From Laguncularia racemosa (Eukaryota; Streptophyta; Magnoliopsida; Myrtales; Combretaceae), in assembly GCA_037954665.1 (NCBI GenBank), contig JBBMOL010000441.1, positions 186,001 to 250,000 of the forward strand: a DNA stretch of 64,000 nucleotides, read 5' to 3'. Position 1 is the first letter of the stretch; each line of letters starts with the position of its first letter. The notes below the pieces were generated by a model that saw nothing but the letters and a program-made list of their open reading frames with translations, ran no database searches and was not told the DNA's origin. Positions 21,875 through 33,442 of this stretch are shown here, one piece after another. Made by a program: the position numbers and the translations under genes.

Positions 21875-21932
21875 TCTAGTCTAATTTATGATGTCGAAAT
21901 TATGAATTAAATTAACAAATAACAAATCCTAG

Positions 21933-22806
21933 TGATGTGCCTTTCAATTCCAATAGCATACACATCAATATAAATGTGTGATCACTAAATCAATTCCATA
22001 ATGGCGTAATCAACAACACTCCTTTGAACCCTAATTCACATGGATTCAAATGGCAAAGATATTAAATTGTGATGAGGAACAATGCAATTTTATAATAAGC
22101 AATGGATAACAATATAAATGAATTTGAATTCCACTCAAATTGACTTGAATCAAATCTGAATATGAGGAACCCTAATTCACATGAAAGACAACAAGTAACA
22201 CAACCAAATTGTATCTAGATATGATGCACTAGAAAACAATTTGAAGTAACTAGAGAAAGATTAATATTACTCACAATCTCCTCAAGCTAATCTCGCCACA
22301 ATTTCACAAATGAAATTGATAAGAGAATTTTTGCATGCAAGGACTCTTCTTCACGGCAAAGAGGTGTATATTTTCTTAAGTTTCAAAAGCTTCCTTCTAA
22401 CCCTATTTAGCAAGTATTTATACTTGCTCCAATTAGGGTAAAAACAATAAAAAAAATACAAATAAACCACTCAAATGACCTGTTCTCAAACGCAATATTA
22501 CAAGTACAAATAAGTCTTCAAATGGCCGATTCTTCACTTCAATAGAACACATTGTGGACCGATTCTTCTTTGATTTATGTAGATCCATGAATAACCTACA
22601 ACTTAAGCTTTAGTGAGTTTATCTACCGTCCTGTAAAAACCCACAAGTGTACCTGCTGGAATGCACAACAAATATGTAATAGAAAAGAAGATACTAAACA
22701 AATATTATCGGGGTCTAATTGTTCAAAGAGGACCCTCATCGCCAAATTTTGTAACCCTTTGGCTCTTGCCTTGGTGATAGGTCCTGTAGGTATATGATTC
22801 CTACCA
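21933..22806 (-). repeat. Element D 3' LTR (left copy)
   Basis: TGATGTGCCTTTCAATTCC to TATGATTCCTACCA, 874 bp. The TATA region GCAAGTAT-TT-ATACTTGC is at 22410-22427. It is followed by TCTCCTCGGGCCTC, the reverse complement of the purine tract. Confidence 0.88.
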
Positions 22807-23720
22807 TCTCCTCGGGCCTCAAGGAGATTTGCCCTCAAATCTGATAGGTCTGTAACATTAAATGTAGCAGAGACTCTATATCCTCCTAGCAATTTTTGTG
22901 TAAAAATATCACTATAATCATTCAGTACTTGAGATACCATAGGGGGTAGATGCTCTAGCCCCTCCCTTTCTAGGATATACCTCATCTACAATAAATATAA
23001 TGGTCTATCATCTACTATGGCTTTCCCTAACTTAAACTGCTCCACCAATAAGGTCTTCTTATTCCCAGTTTTAGTTATATGTCTCTAAACCTCTTGGTCC
23101 TTTGAAGGTTTACTCATCCACCTCTGAACTTCTTGGACCTCTAAAGGTTGACTCATTTGCTTCTGAACCTCTTGGTACTTTAAAGGTTGACTCATTAACC
23201 TCTGAACCTCTTAGACCTCTGATGGTGACATTGGGTTCAACACTATACGTTTACCCTCCTACTAGAACATATAAGAATTTCTATAGCCATCATGCAAAAC
23301 CCTCATGTCATATAACCAAGGCCTATTAAGTAATATATGGGATGCACACATAGGAAGAATGTCACATACAATTTCATCTTGATATTTATCCCCTATACTG
23401 AAAGATACCCTAGCCCTCTAGGTAACATAGAGACTCCCTTGCTCACTCAACCAATGCAATTTATAGGGTTTTGGATGTGGGGTAATTACAAGTTTCAATT
23501 TCGATACTAATGATGCAGCACTATCGCCACCAATAATAATAGCACATAAATTACCTTGTACCTTACAAGAAGTGTGAAACAAGTTTTCTCTCTACTCATC
23601 ATCAATGGTAGGAAATGAAGTCAAAGCTCGGCGCAGTACAATAGTAGATAAATACAAATCACCTCCCTCCTGATTATTGGCCTCATTTACAAATCCCCCA
23701 TTTACAATAACATTAGACAT
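22807..23720 (-). pseudogene. Element D gag-start/protease/pol-tail fusion
   Basis: Minus-strand reading starts at ATG 23720 (MSNVIVNGGFVNEANN). After some 16 residues the gag part passes straight to a protease-like region (FHTSCKVQGNLCAIIIGGDSAA, about 23585-23520, with the catalytic Asp not recognisable). It goes on to YKLHWLSEQGSLYVT and an LLNRPWLYD motif. A 39-bp tandem repeat follows (23083-23228). Then comes an RT-like beginning (LPPMVSQVLNDYSDIF, about 22950-22900) joined directly to the integrase end (YRVSATFNVTDLSDLRANL, about 22885-22830). RT, RNase H and integrase cores are deleted. Several stops break the frame. Confidence 0.7.
23083..23228 (-). repeat. 39-bp tandem repeat in element D
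   Basis: About 3.7 copies beginning near 23083, 23122, 23161 and 23200. On the sense strand each gives a 13-residue unit of the type ESTFKVPRGSEAN. It lies in the linker between protease and the RT remnant, so it probably expanded within coding sequence. Confidence 0.8.
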
Positions 23721-24668
23721 GGCTATTGAATTGATTTGTTGAAGTACAAAGACAATTCAAAGCGTGTGTAGTATATCTCACAAGCACCCCTTCACAACAA
23801 CTACTTTTTCACGCCATAACAACAATCACTCCTTCACATCCTCAATCACTTCAAGACACAAAGTACACTCCACTTAAGCTTCACACACCCACGGTACACT
23901 TACAATCACAGCAACAATATAAGTAGAAGCAATAATGAACACTTCTCTAAATGGTAAGTTAATGATTCCAACTAATCAAAGTATGTTTAAAGAATCAATA
24001 CATAATAACTTCCACACTTAATGTTTACTTTTGAAATTCAAAACTTAACCACAACACACACTCTTCTACGCCACACACACTTCACCATGGCACATACACA
24101 CACACACACACAACCACAATGCAGCACCTTTCCACTACAATACACCACATTGCAGGCCCTTCACTATATACTCTTCCACTTCACGACAATAACACTTCAA
24201 TTGGAACAATTAATGAATGCTTCTCCAAATGGTAAGAAACAATTCAAAAATAGTCAAAGTGTATTAAAATCAACAATACACAATAACTCTTAAACTTAAA
24301 GTTTGTTTTTGAATTCAAATTGTTTCCTAATTGTCTACGGTAAAGATAGCAAATCTAAAAAGAAATGTACTCCAATTCTGAATTCTTGCAAAGGAAAGAG
24401 TATTGCAACAATCAACACTACTCAAATGTTGAAATTCAAATTCAAAGACTTCCCTATCTTCTACTCACAACAAGCAACTCACGGTAGGATGAAGATAACA
24501 AGATCAATTCCGAAATTCCACTTCCACTTCCGCAATAATAAGGTATATCACAATACAATCACAACTAATTACATCAGCTCCACTTCAAATAACTTCAATT
24601 AAGAAATGAAAATTCAAGAACCTTAATTTCCCATTTGAAATTTACGCAAATCCCTTCTCAAAACCCTT
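23721..24668 (-). other. Element D leader, non-coding
   Basis: About 950 bp between PBS and gag ATG, CA-rich on the plus strand with ACACACAC near 24090-24112. The plus-strand open frames at 24021-24602 are not considered genes. Confidence 0.6.
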
Positions 24669-24680
24669 GCTCTGATACCA
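24669..24680 (-). other. Element D primer-binding site
   Basis: GCTCTGATACCA on the plus strand, 7 bases from the LTR start at 24688. Confidence 0.9.
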
Positions 24681-24687
24681 AAAATTG

Positions 24688-25564
24688 TGATGTGCCTTAC
24701 AATTCCAATAGCATACACATCAATATAAATGCATGATCACTAAATCAATTCCACAATGGCGTGATCAACAACACTCCTTTGAATCCTAATTCACATGGAT
24801 TCAAATGGCAAAGATACAAAATTGTGATGAGGAACAATGCAATTGTATAATAAGCAATGGATAACAATATAAATGAATTTGAATTCTACTCAAATTGACT
24901 TAAATCGAATCTGAAAATAAGGAACCCTAATTTATGTGAAAGACAACAAGTAACACAACCAAATTGTATCTAAATATGATGCACTAGAAAACAATTTGAA
25001 GTAACTAGAGAAAGATTGATATTGCTCACAATCTTCTCAAGCTAATCTCGCCACAATTTCACAAATGAAATTGATAAGAGAATTTTTTCATACAAAGACT
25101 CTTCCTCATGGCAAAAAGGTGTATATTTTCTTAAGTTTCAAAATCTCCCTTCTAACCCTATTTAGAAAGTATTTATACTTGCTCCAATTACGATAAAAAC
25201 AACAAAAACAAATTACAAATAAACCACTCAAATGATCAGTTCTCAAACACAACATTACAACTACAAATAAGTCTTCAAATGGCCGATTCTTCACTTCAAT
25301 AGAACACATTGTGGACCGGTTCTTCTTTGATTTATATAGGTCCATGAATAACCCACAAACTGAGCTTTAGTAAGTTTATCCACCGTCCTGTAAAAACCCA
25401 TAAATGTACCTGCTGGAATGCATAATAAATATGTAATAGAAAAGAAGATACTAAACAAATATTCACAAGGTCTAATTGTTCAAAGAAGACCCTCATCGCC
25501 AAATTTTGTAACCCTTTGGCTCTTGCCCCTAATGATAGGTCCTATAGGTATATGATTCTTATCA
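24688..25564 (-). repeat. Element D 5' LTR (right copy)
   Basis: Partner of 21933-22806, 877 bp, ending GATTCTTATCA. The TATA region near 25165-25183 has a changed left arm (AGAAAGTAT). Confidence 0.88.
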
Positions 25565-25569
25565 CCTAA

Positions 25570-26693
25570 TAACGCTAGAATTGAATGATATTATCTTAAA
25601 AATGTATTCAATCACAAAATATACCCCTCATCTTGTTCCACCCTAACCCTTAAATTCTCAAAATAAGATATCAATTAACGAATCAATTTACACTTTGTAC
25701 TGCAAGAATTCTCAAGTAAAATCAATTACTCCCTCAAGTTAATCAATTCTTAATCATACATAAGATAATGGAGACCTCTCCCTCACTACCGTTATGCAAA
25801 ATCTCATTAAGTTCACAAATTCCAATAAATTGCAAAAAAAATCAATGTTTTCCTACCTCTAGGTGAAACGTGTAATCTCTCTATTCATGAAGATCTAATT
25901 TACTAGATGAAACCTCTTTCAATCTAATAAAAATCAGACATGCAATCAATTTTCTCGCATAAATCAATCACAAGAACAATGGAAACACATGAATAGATGT
26001 AAAGATATAAATAATTCATTAATCAATCAATGGTTCAACACATGAGTTAGGGTTTCACAAGATGAAAGATATAAAGAATTACTCCTCCATGGAGTTTTCA
26101 ATAAAAACAGAGAATCTAGAAAAATAGAATTGATTCAAGCTAAAAAGAATAATCTCTTTGTTTTGTGATCTCCAATGATGCTCGGACAATTCTCCTCTTG
26201 AAGTTCATAATAAAGCTCCCCTAAGGTTTTCAAAATGAAGCTAAAAGGAAAAAATCTTTTTAAAATAAAACAAGGCATCTATTTATAGTTTTGCTAAAAC
26301 AAGGTTTAGCATGGGCATCAGCATGGCCGTGCTCGAAGCCGTGTTGACTTTGAAACCCGTTATTTTTCACTGCCCAGTTCAGCACGACCTCCAGCATAGT
26401 CGTGCTCAGGGCAGGGCTAAAAAGAATTAGCTACTGGTCATTTTTTTCATCCAGCACTAGTGTCTGCATGGGTTATGCTGAAGGTTGTGCTGAACTGAAA
26501 ATCCATTTTCTTCATTTTTCACCAAATTTCACCTCATCTTTGCTCATATCATCCTTAAACCTTTCTTTTGTCTCCATTGATGCCTAAAATTAAAATTAAT
26601 CATATAAGTACCCTTTTCTCTACAAATTACATGAAATCTATATAAAATTATAACTAATATGCACTAGAATTAAGGGTTTTCTGACACTTATCA
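25570..26693 (-). repeat. Athila-0 3' LTR, main piece
   Basis: The largest of three pieces of one LTR (others 9259-9419 and 21880-21932). It ends TGACACTTATCA at 26693, followed by AATCTCCCCCCACTT, the reverse complement of the AAGTGGGGGGAGATT purine tract. The predicted TATA box on the minus strand is at 26278-26290 (ATCTATTTATAGTT on plus). Upstream of it in the sense direction (26300-26500) lie inverted-repeat units such as GCATGGCCGTGC and CAGCACGACC-type motifs. Confidence 0.75.
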
Positions 26694-26710
26694 AATCTCC
26701 CCCCACTTAA
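26694..26710 (-). other. Athila-0 polypurine tract
   Basis: The sense strand reads TTAAGTGGGGGGAGATT directly before the LTR start TGATAAGTGTCA. The same kind of tract (AAGTGTGGGGGAGT) precedes the LTRs of Athila-1 and Athila-2. Confidence 0.85.
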
Positions 26711-26814
26711 CCGTTTGCTTGTCCTCAAGAAAACACAATAAGGATAAAATATAATTCCCCTCATCAATTGTACTCATAGTTAGACTTTCAATCACAAGTA
26801 GCATTGATACAAAC

Positions 26815-27587
26815 CATGCTCACGTATGACGAAACCCTATACCAATACGTTTGGAATTGCAACCCAAGATGCTAAATAATCAAAGTGGAAACCACAACCC
26901 GTTGCCTATAGATGAGGCAAGAACCTTGGTATATTCTGTTGACGCCACAATCAGGATGAAAAACTGATTGATAAGTCGAATGTGAACGCCACGGAAGAGA
27001 TCCGATAAGTTCAAGAGAAGTTCTTTGGAGAACCAATAGAGGAATGCTCTCAAATTATGTTTATCAATGTCGTATGTAAGTTCTATGTTCTGTTTTCCAA
27101 CCCTAGTAGCTATTAATAGGGTTTACAATTCGTAAGGAAAAAGCCCAAAACGACATAACATAATAAAGTTGCGGAAAAATAACAAACAGGCAATGTACGC
27201 TGGGAATATACGCCGGTGGCGTAGAAGGCGGCATCGTAGCCGGCGTAGGATGTACGCCGGGTATATACGTCAACGGCGTAGTGGACGGCGCAGTCCCTCT
27301 GTCGTGCTCTAATTGCAACGCCGGTTCAAGGACGACAGCGTTTAAGCCAGCGTTATCAAAGTCGGCAGCTTTGACCTCCTATGCTTTGATCTCCTTGAAT
27401 GACTTGTATAAATGCAAGTTCATTCTCATGGTTGCTCCAATCTTTTTTAGCTTCTCGGATTTTTTTTATCAGCCCGTTAAGTGCTTCCTTGAATTGTTTT
27501 GCTCGAGTTCTTGTGATCGGTCCAGGTGGCACTTTAAGAGGATCCACATTCCACCTTCTAGCTTGACTCCCATCATGGCTTTCATCA
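26815..27587 (-). mobile_element. Solo LTR of the CRM-2 subfamily
   Basis: TGATACAAACC...GGCTTTCATCA, 773 bp, TSD AGCAT at 26810-26814 and 27588-27592. It matches the CRM-2 3' LTR (51263-52032) along its whole length, including the GCCGGCG-type array at about 27190-27355 and the pol-tail frame (PLKVPPGPITRTRAKQFKEALN, minus, 27530-27460). It is inserted 121 bases inside Athila-0, next to the purine tract. Confidence 0.92.
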
Positions 27588-27592
27588 AGCAT

Positions 27593-27931
27593 CCTCTATT
27601 TAGTTCAATCTTAGTGATTCATTAGTGCCTACCACTCAAACCTACCATGATTATACGTGTACCTGGCATACAAAAATTGGATTTTACAGATTAATCTAAG
27701 TAAGTTAAACTATTACCCTTACCATTTAAGAAATGCTTTCCAAGTTGCTAAGAAAGTCAGACAAAGCAAAAGTGGCTTGGTCATATCTCACCACTTACTA
27801 GAGAATATATAAACTGCTCAACTACCTCTTTTAAGCACAACAACCTTAAGTGAAAGTATATGGCATCCATCCATCCCTTAGATTTTCTTCCTCTTTTTGT
27901 TAAACCTCTCCAAAATTTCCAAGTTTTCCTC

Positions 27932-27971
<40 letters not shown>

Positions 27972-29764
27972 TTTGGTTATTTAAGATCTTGCAACCCATG
28001 TAATGAATGTTTAGCCGATAATCTCGAGCTCGTCACCCAAGTTAAAAGTGCAAGTAAGATACTAGGCTAGATGACCTTAGGTGACCGGGTTTTAAAGGGA
28101 CCCCATTGAACCTCCATTATCCCAACCTTAAGGATTCATAAAGACACTCTTAACTTGGAGAACCCAAGTCATTGGAGTAGTGGCTTATTACTTCTTTAAT
28201 TGAGTGACTAGTCAACAACGGAGTCAGACTTCGCTCTTCTGAGGGACCAAAGCCCGCCCATACTAACTAAGCTTTTCTCATTGTTACTCATTTAACACAT
28301 TAATTAATTAATTTTCAAAGAGACTACTTAAGAGGAATCACCAAGTGATAGATTTCATATGTACCTTTCACAAAAAGTTAGAAGAGCTCTCAAAGTTTTA
28401 AAAAAGTAAATATATTAACCAATAAGCTTAAAAATATAACCATTTAACTTTAAATTAAGGACTTCTATCTATTTCACAACTCAAGAATCAATAATTAAAT
28501 AGCAAGTAAGATTACCCCCACTTAGATTTCATCCTAAAATTCCAACTAAGTATACCAAGTCCAACAATAGGCAAGTAAGGGACACTAAATCACTAACTTT
28601 TATGAGCACAATTTCAAGGATCTTGCCCTTTTAATGATTAAAAATCAACATTCAAAATCAATTACAAACTTGTAAATGGGGAAAATTTAATAAGACAGTG
28701 CATAGATAACACAAGTAAAATTTTTCAATTTTCTTTGCTCCCTATACCCCTTCTCCACACTTATTGAAGACATTGTCCCCAATGTCGTCCTAAATCAAGC
28801 ACACAGGAGGGAAAAGGGAAAAAAACAAAAGGAAAAGAAAAAAAATGAAAGAAAAAGGACACTAGGAACTTCCCCGATTTTATATGTAGATGGTAGCATG
28901 TAGAGTTCAAGGCTAGGCATAAAGCAAATCAGTAATGGCATGTCATCATTAGAGCTGGGAACCCAAGGTTTTGTGTTGCATCATCTTAAAAAAAATTAAA
29001 GAAATTAAGGGTAAAAAAAAAGTTAGACTATCCTAGTCTAGATAATCGGTGAAGTCACCCAATAGATTTAGAGGATGGTTTAAAGAGTGAGGGAGGAGAG
29101 AGAGAAATCATATATATGTGTGGTTTTTTTTTTTTCAACACGACCATGCTTGGAGCTATGCAGACCCTCAAAAGGAGCACAGGAAGCAGCGTTTTACAGG
29201 GCAAGTTTGCCCTGGCTACATCACAGCCATGCTCAAGGCCATGCTGATTTCAAAAGTTCCACAGAACATGTGATATGTAGAGCCCTGGCTTCAACACGGC
29301 CATACTCGTGGCCGTCTTGACTAAGAAAAATCCACATAATCTCTTTAGATTATGCATGACTTTGAGTACTAATTGTGTGGAGGAAAAATAAGACTTGCCC
29401 AAGCCAATAGACAACAACTGTAATTGTCGTGCACCTCTAAAAGTGTAAATGAACATATAGGGAGACTTAACAGATGCATTTAGTGATTAAAATTCAAACT
29501 TCCTTACTTGTCATTGGCGCTTCCTCACACTTAGAGATTACTCTCACTCTCTACAAATAAGCTTACAAACTCCCCTTAGGATCTGCAAATTTCTAAAAAT
29601 AATAGACTTAGGATAGTGACAACAAAAAGAAAATAAAAGGAACGCTACGTAGCTAAGTTAAACATGGCTTGCCTACTAAAAAGCGCAATTGTTTAACATC
29701 ATTGGCTTGATGCTCTTCATGTTCTTCAACTAAGTCTCTAACAGTTGGAGATCCAATTCCTCCC
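27593..29764 (-). other. Athila-0 3' non-coding region
   Basis: About 2.2 kb between the RT remnant and the 3' LTR with no credible open frame. It contains a (TA)n run at 27937-27967. It also contains the block around 28020-28110 with GAGCTCGTCACCCAAG and GACCGGGTTTTAAAGGGACCCCAT, which recurs in Athila-1, Athila-2 and the fragment at 42501. A second set of CACGGCC-like inverted repeats lies at 29137-29325. No env-like protein is visible. Confidence 0.65.
27937..27967. repeat. (TA)n microsatellite
   Basis: About 15 uninterrupted TA units. Confidence 0.95.
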
Positions 29765-32588
29765 TATCTTCTGCACCACTTACGTTAGACTAACCTAACC
29801 GCTATCAAATATGGTGTAAATAAGTCCAAAGTCAAGAAGTTTGATCACCCCCTTCATATTAGGATTTAGCCATCTCTATAGTTGCACTACAGGCTTGAAT
29901 CCTTCTTCTAATAAAATTTTGTGAGTACAGAAGGAGGGGTTGATATCTTTTATATCAGATATTTTCCAAGCGATGTCTCACTTGTGTGCTCTTAAAACCG
30001 TGAGTAATTGGTCTTTCTGCTCTTGAGATAAATCTGAGGCTATAATAACCGGCAGGCTGGAGTCTTCTATAAGGAAAGCATATTCTAGATACTCTGGTAA
30101 TTCTTTCAATTCTAACTCTAGCGGCTCTTCTATAGAAGTTTTAAGTCTCGCCTCATTTTCTATTCTCAACTTCTCAAACCTATACTGAGGTGTAACATCT
30201 TCTGAAGCATTAAGTTGCTTAATGAGTAGCACAACCTCTAAGTTATCCACATCCTTCTTCTCTTCCAATCTCAAGCTCAGCTCTAACTCATCCTTGCTTA
30301 GAACTTCCTTCATATGCTCATCTACGAACATATCGACAACATCAATAGAGTAACAAGAGTCATCAATGCAGATGGTGTGTTTTATAGCAGCAGCCATTTG
30401 GATTACTAACTCTTCATCACCGATTTTCAAAGTAAGTTTGCCTCCTTCCACATCTACCATTTCCTTGGCAGTGGTTAAGAATAGTCTCCCAAGTATCAGA
30501 GGGGTATCCCTATCCTCATCCATTTCTAGAACTACAAAGTCGACGGGGTAGATGAAATTACCCACCTTTACTAAGACATCCTTGATCATCCCCTTAGGGA
30601 TCTTCATAGAGCGGTCAACAAGCTGCAAACTCATCCTAGTTGGTGTTTGGTCAAAAAGTCCTAACTTCTATAGAAAGGAATATGGTATTAAATTAATGCT
30701 AGCCCTAAGATTAGTTAAGGCCTTATCAATTGAGGTATCACCTACGACACATGGAATTGTGAAACTGCCTAGATCCCTTAGCTTTGGAGGAAGTTTATTT
30801 TGAATGATAGATGAGAAATTTGCATCAACTTCTATAGTAGACACATCCTCCAACTTCTGCTTATTAGATGGAGGCTCCTTTAGGAACTTAGCATATTTCA
30901 GCATTTGTGAAAGTGCCTCTACAAATGGAATGTTAATGTGCAGCTATTTAAATAGATCAAGGAATTTGCCAAACTACTCTTTGTCTTTGCTCTGGTTGAG
31001 GCGAGCTGGATAAGGGAATTTTAGCACATATTCTTTGACAACCGGTGGTAATCTCCTCTCAGGATGTGTTTTCTCAAGTGTCGTTTTCTCCTTTTTAGTA
31101 GGTTAATTATCCTCTTACTTCTTTTCATACCACTATTCAAATGGTAACTCTTTCCCACTTCTCAATGTAATGGCTTTCACCTATTTCCTTAAATTGTTTT
31201 CCGTATTGCTGGGAAGAGAGCCAGGTTGTCTGTCAAACATCATCTTAGCTAGTTAGCCAATTTGCTTCTCAAGATTGTGAATCGAGGCCTCTTGATTATA
31301 ATGTCTTGCATTAGAGCTCTAAATGAATTGACTTAGTATATCTTCCCGGTTACCCTTATTTTTTTGTTGGGGTAGCTGCGTTGAAGGAAGCGGTAAAGGC
31401 TAATAAAGTGGTGGTTGTTGCTTCAAATACCCTAGTGGTGGTAGATTTGCTCTTCAATAGTCCTGATTTCCATAAGACAAATTCAGATGGTTTCTCATCC
31501 CCAGATGGTAGGTGTTACCATACTAATTATACCGCTGTCTGTTTGAATTTCCTAGATAATCTACTTGTCATATTAATCAAAAGGATTCACACCCTCCTCA
31601 AGATAAACTTAATGTTGTTGTTGTGGTCCTTAGGGATTCTTGAGAGTTGCAACTTGGTGGCTCAAAGCTTCCATATTTGCTACCAAAGTAGTCATGACAT
31701 CTACTTCATACATTCCTGTCGCTTTCTACTTACTCTTGCCACGGCTCCACTAGTAAATATTTCTTGCCATATCAGCAAATAACTTCAATGAGTCCTCCGA
31801 AGTCTTAGTATTCAATGTATAGCCAACTGCAGCATCTACCAAGTGACGTGTAGCCAGATTTAACCCATTCAAAAATGTCTGAACTTACATCCATGTAGGC
31901 AACTAGTGATGTGGACGCTTTCTGTCCATCTCTGCCAAGCATCATATATTGTTTCATGATCTTGTTAAGTGAAAGAAGAGATGTCGTTCCGAAGCTTGGT
32001 GGTCTTACATGGTGGAAAATAATTGTCCAAAAACTCCTTTACCGTATCATCCCATGTAGTCAAAGCCCTGGGACCCAATGACTGAAGCCAGGTCTTATCC
32101 TTCCCTCTTAATGAAAATGGGAACAATCTTATACACACTGCTTCATCCATCACCCCATTGTTCTTGAAAGTTTCACAAATCTCTAAGAATGTTTGAATGT
32201 GAGCATGGGGGTCTTCATTAGGTAGTCCATCTAACTGACAATATTGTTGTAGAAGTTAAATCACAACACCCTTGATCTCGAAATTATTAGCCCTAATAGG
32301 AGGCTTAACAATGGTTGGACCTATGCTGTCTAGTGTAGGCTTTGCATACTTAATGTTTGTCTTTAGTGGATCCTCAGCCATTACTTCTTGTACCTTTACC
32401 TAACTCTTTGTAGATGACTCTATTAGCTCTTCTTCTTTAACCTCCATTGCCACTACTATATCATGTTCTCCCTCTTCACTGACTGACTGCCTAGAAGATT
32501 CGGTAACTGTGTTCCTCCAAAGTCAGCAGAGTGTTCTCTCAATCTTAGGATCTAGATCACGAATGTCATAGGGAAGATTTCTTGTCAT
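29765..32588 (-). pseudogene. Athila-0 gag-protease-partial RT
   Basis: The minus-strand start is taken at ATG 32588 (MTRNLPYDIRDLDPKIERTL), similar to the gag start of Athila-2. The capsid region is recognisable at 32153-31965 (LFPFSLRGKDKTWLQSLGP, TTWDDTVKEFLDNYFPPCKT). A protease region lies at about 30900-30390 (SFTIPCVVGDTSIDKALTNLRASINLIP; the catalytic DSG is replaced by NLR, so it is inactive; then DTPLILGRLFL). A linker ends in DLSQEQKDQLLTVLRAHK at 29978. The RT start follows in a broken frame (ISDIKDINPSFCTHKILLEEGFKP, about 29960-29890), and sequence matching RT stops near 29770. The remaining RT, RNase H and integrase are deleted. Confidence 0.8.
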
Positions 32589-32719
32589 ACACTACAAAAG
32601 GCAACCAAGTGTGAATTAGAACTTTTCAAAAGATGGAGAAAAGAAAAATAGATAAAACAAATAAAAAAATGACTAAAGTAGTAGATACTACGATTTTTCC
32701 TAATATTGCCTTACCAAAT

Positions 32720-32740
32720 CCCCAGTAACGACACCAAAAA
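32720..32740 (-). other. Athila-0 primer-binding site (tRNA-Asp type)
   Basis: CCCCAGTAACGACACCA on the plus strand is the reverse complement of TGGTGTCGTTACTGGGG, a diverged form of the TGGCGCCGTTGCCGGGG PBS used by Athila/Tat elements. It stands just left of the LTR start at 32746. Confidence 0.8.
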
Positions 32741-33442
32741 CTTAGTGTGCTCGAATCTAACTGATCGTTAAAGTTTTAAATTTATAACCAATAAAATCTA
32801 CTATTGAGCTAAGTAGTTGATTAATAGGAATCAAAATCCTACAAGACCTATCATTAGGGTAAGAGCTAAAGGATTTCAAATCTTGGTGATGAGGGTCCTC
32901 TTTGAACAAACCGATCCCGGAATTATTTATATACTAACCTCTTTTCTATTACTTATTTATTGTGCATTCCAGCAGGCACACTTATGGGGCTTTACAAGGC
33001 AATGGACAAACTCACTAAGACTCAACTTGTGGGTTATCCATGGACCAACCTAAACCAAAGATGAGCTAGACCGACGAATTGATTTGAAGAATCGGCTTCT
33101 AAAGACTATTTTTGTATTTTGTTATTTTTCTTTAAACCATTTATTTTGTAAGCTTTTGGGACATTTTATTTTATTGTATTTTGGGGATTTAGGATCGGCC
33201 ACCCTTTAGTGGCATAGTTGTAATTGTTTAGTCATTTTAAGTAGGATTTAGGAGGAAGAGAGAATAGACACATTTTGCAGGCCAAATTTTCGTGAGAATT
33301 AGGGTTCATCCCAATTTTCATAAGACTCTTATCAATTTCTTCAAGGAATTGTGGCGAATAACAACTAAAGGAATTTGGAGTCATATCATTTCCTTGGTTG
33401 ATTTCCTTTTCATGTTAGCATATAATATCTAGTTTTGATTAG

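Larger units (their letters stand above)
21933..25564 (-). mobile_element. Element D: non-autonomous LTR retrotransposon
   Basis: LTRs 21933-22806 and 24688-25564; internal part only 1881 bp. The TSD is CCTAG at 21928-21932 against CCTAA at 25565-25569, one mismatch. PBS on the right and purine tract on the left give minus orientation. It is inserted in the 3' LTR of Athila-0, 58 bases from element C. It retains a gag start, protease piece and the pol tail, and would rely on enzymes in trans. Confidence 0.88.
9259..32817 (-). mobile_element. Athila-0: Athila-like retrotransposon, multiply interrupted
   Basis: A minus-strand Ty3/gypsy element. The left (3') LTR is in three pieces: 9259-9419, 21880-21932 and 25570-26693 (about 1340 bp together). 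The right (5') LTR survives only at 32746 to about 32817. Matching ends are CGAATCTAAC-GATCGTT at 9264 and 32751. With elements C and D and the CRM-type solo LTR removed, its own length is about 6.7 kb. A purine tract, an Athila-type PBS and a gag-protease-partial RT pseudogene are present. It cuts the leader of element J on the left. The right end is truncated, so no TSD can be checked. Confidence 0.8.

Noticed and set aside
27281..27625. Plus-strand 114-codon frame
   Set aside because: It lies within the solo CRM-type LTR, antisense to the pol-tail frame.
31381..31782. 133-codon plus-strand frame
   Set aside because: It is antisense to the Athila-0 gag pseudogene. The sense strand has the recognisable gag flanks on both sides.
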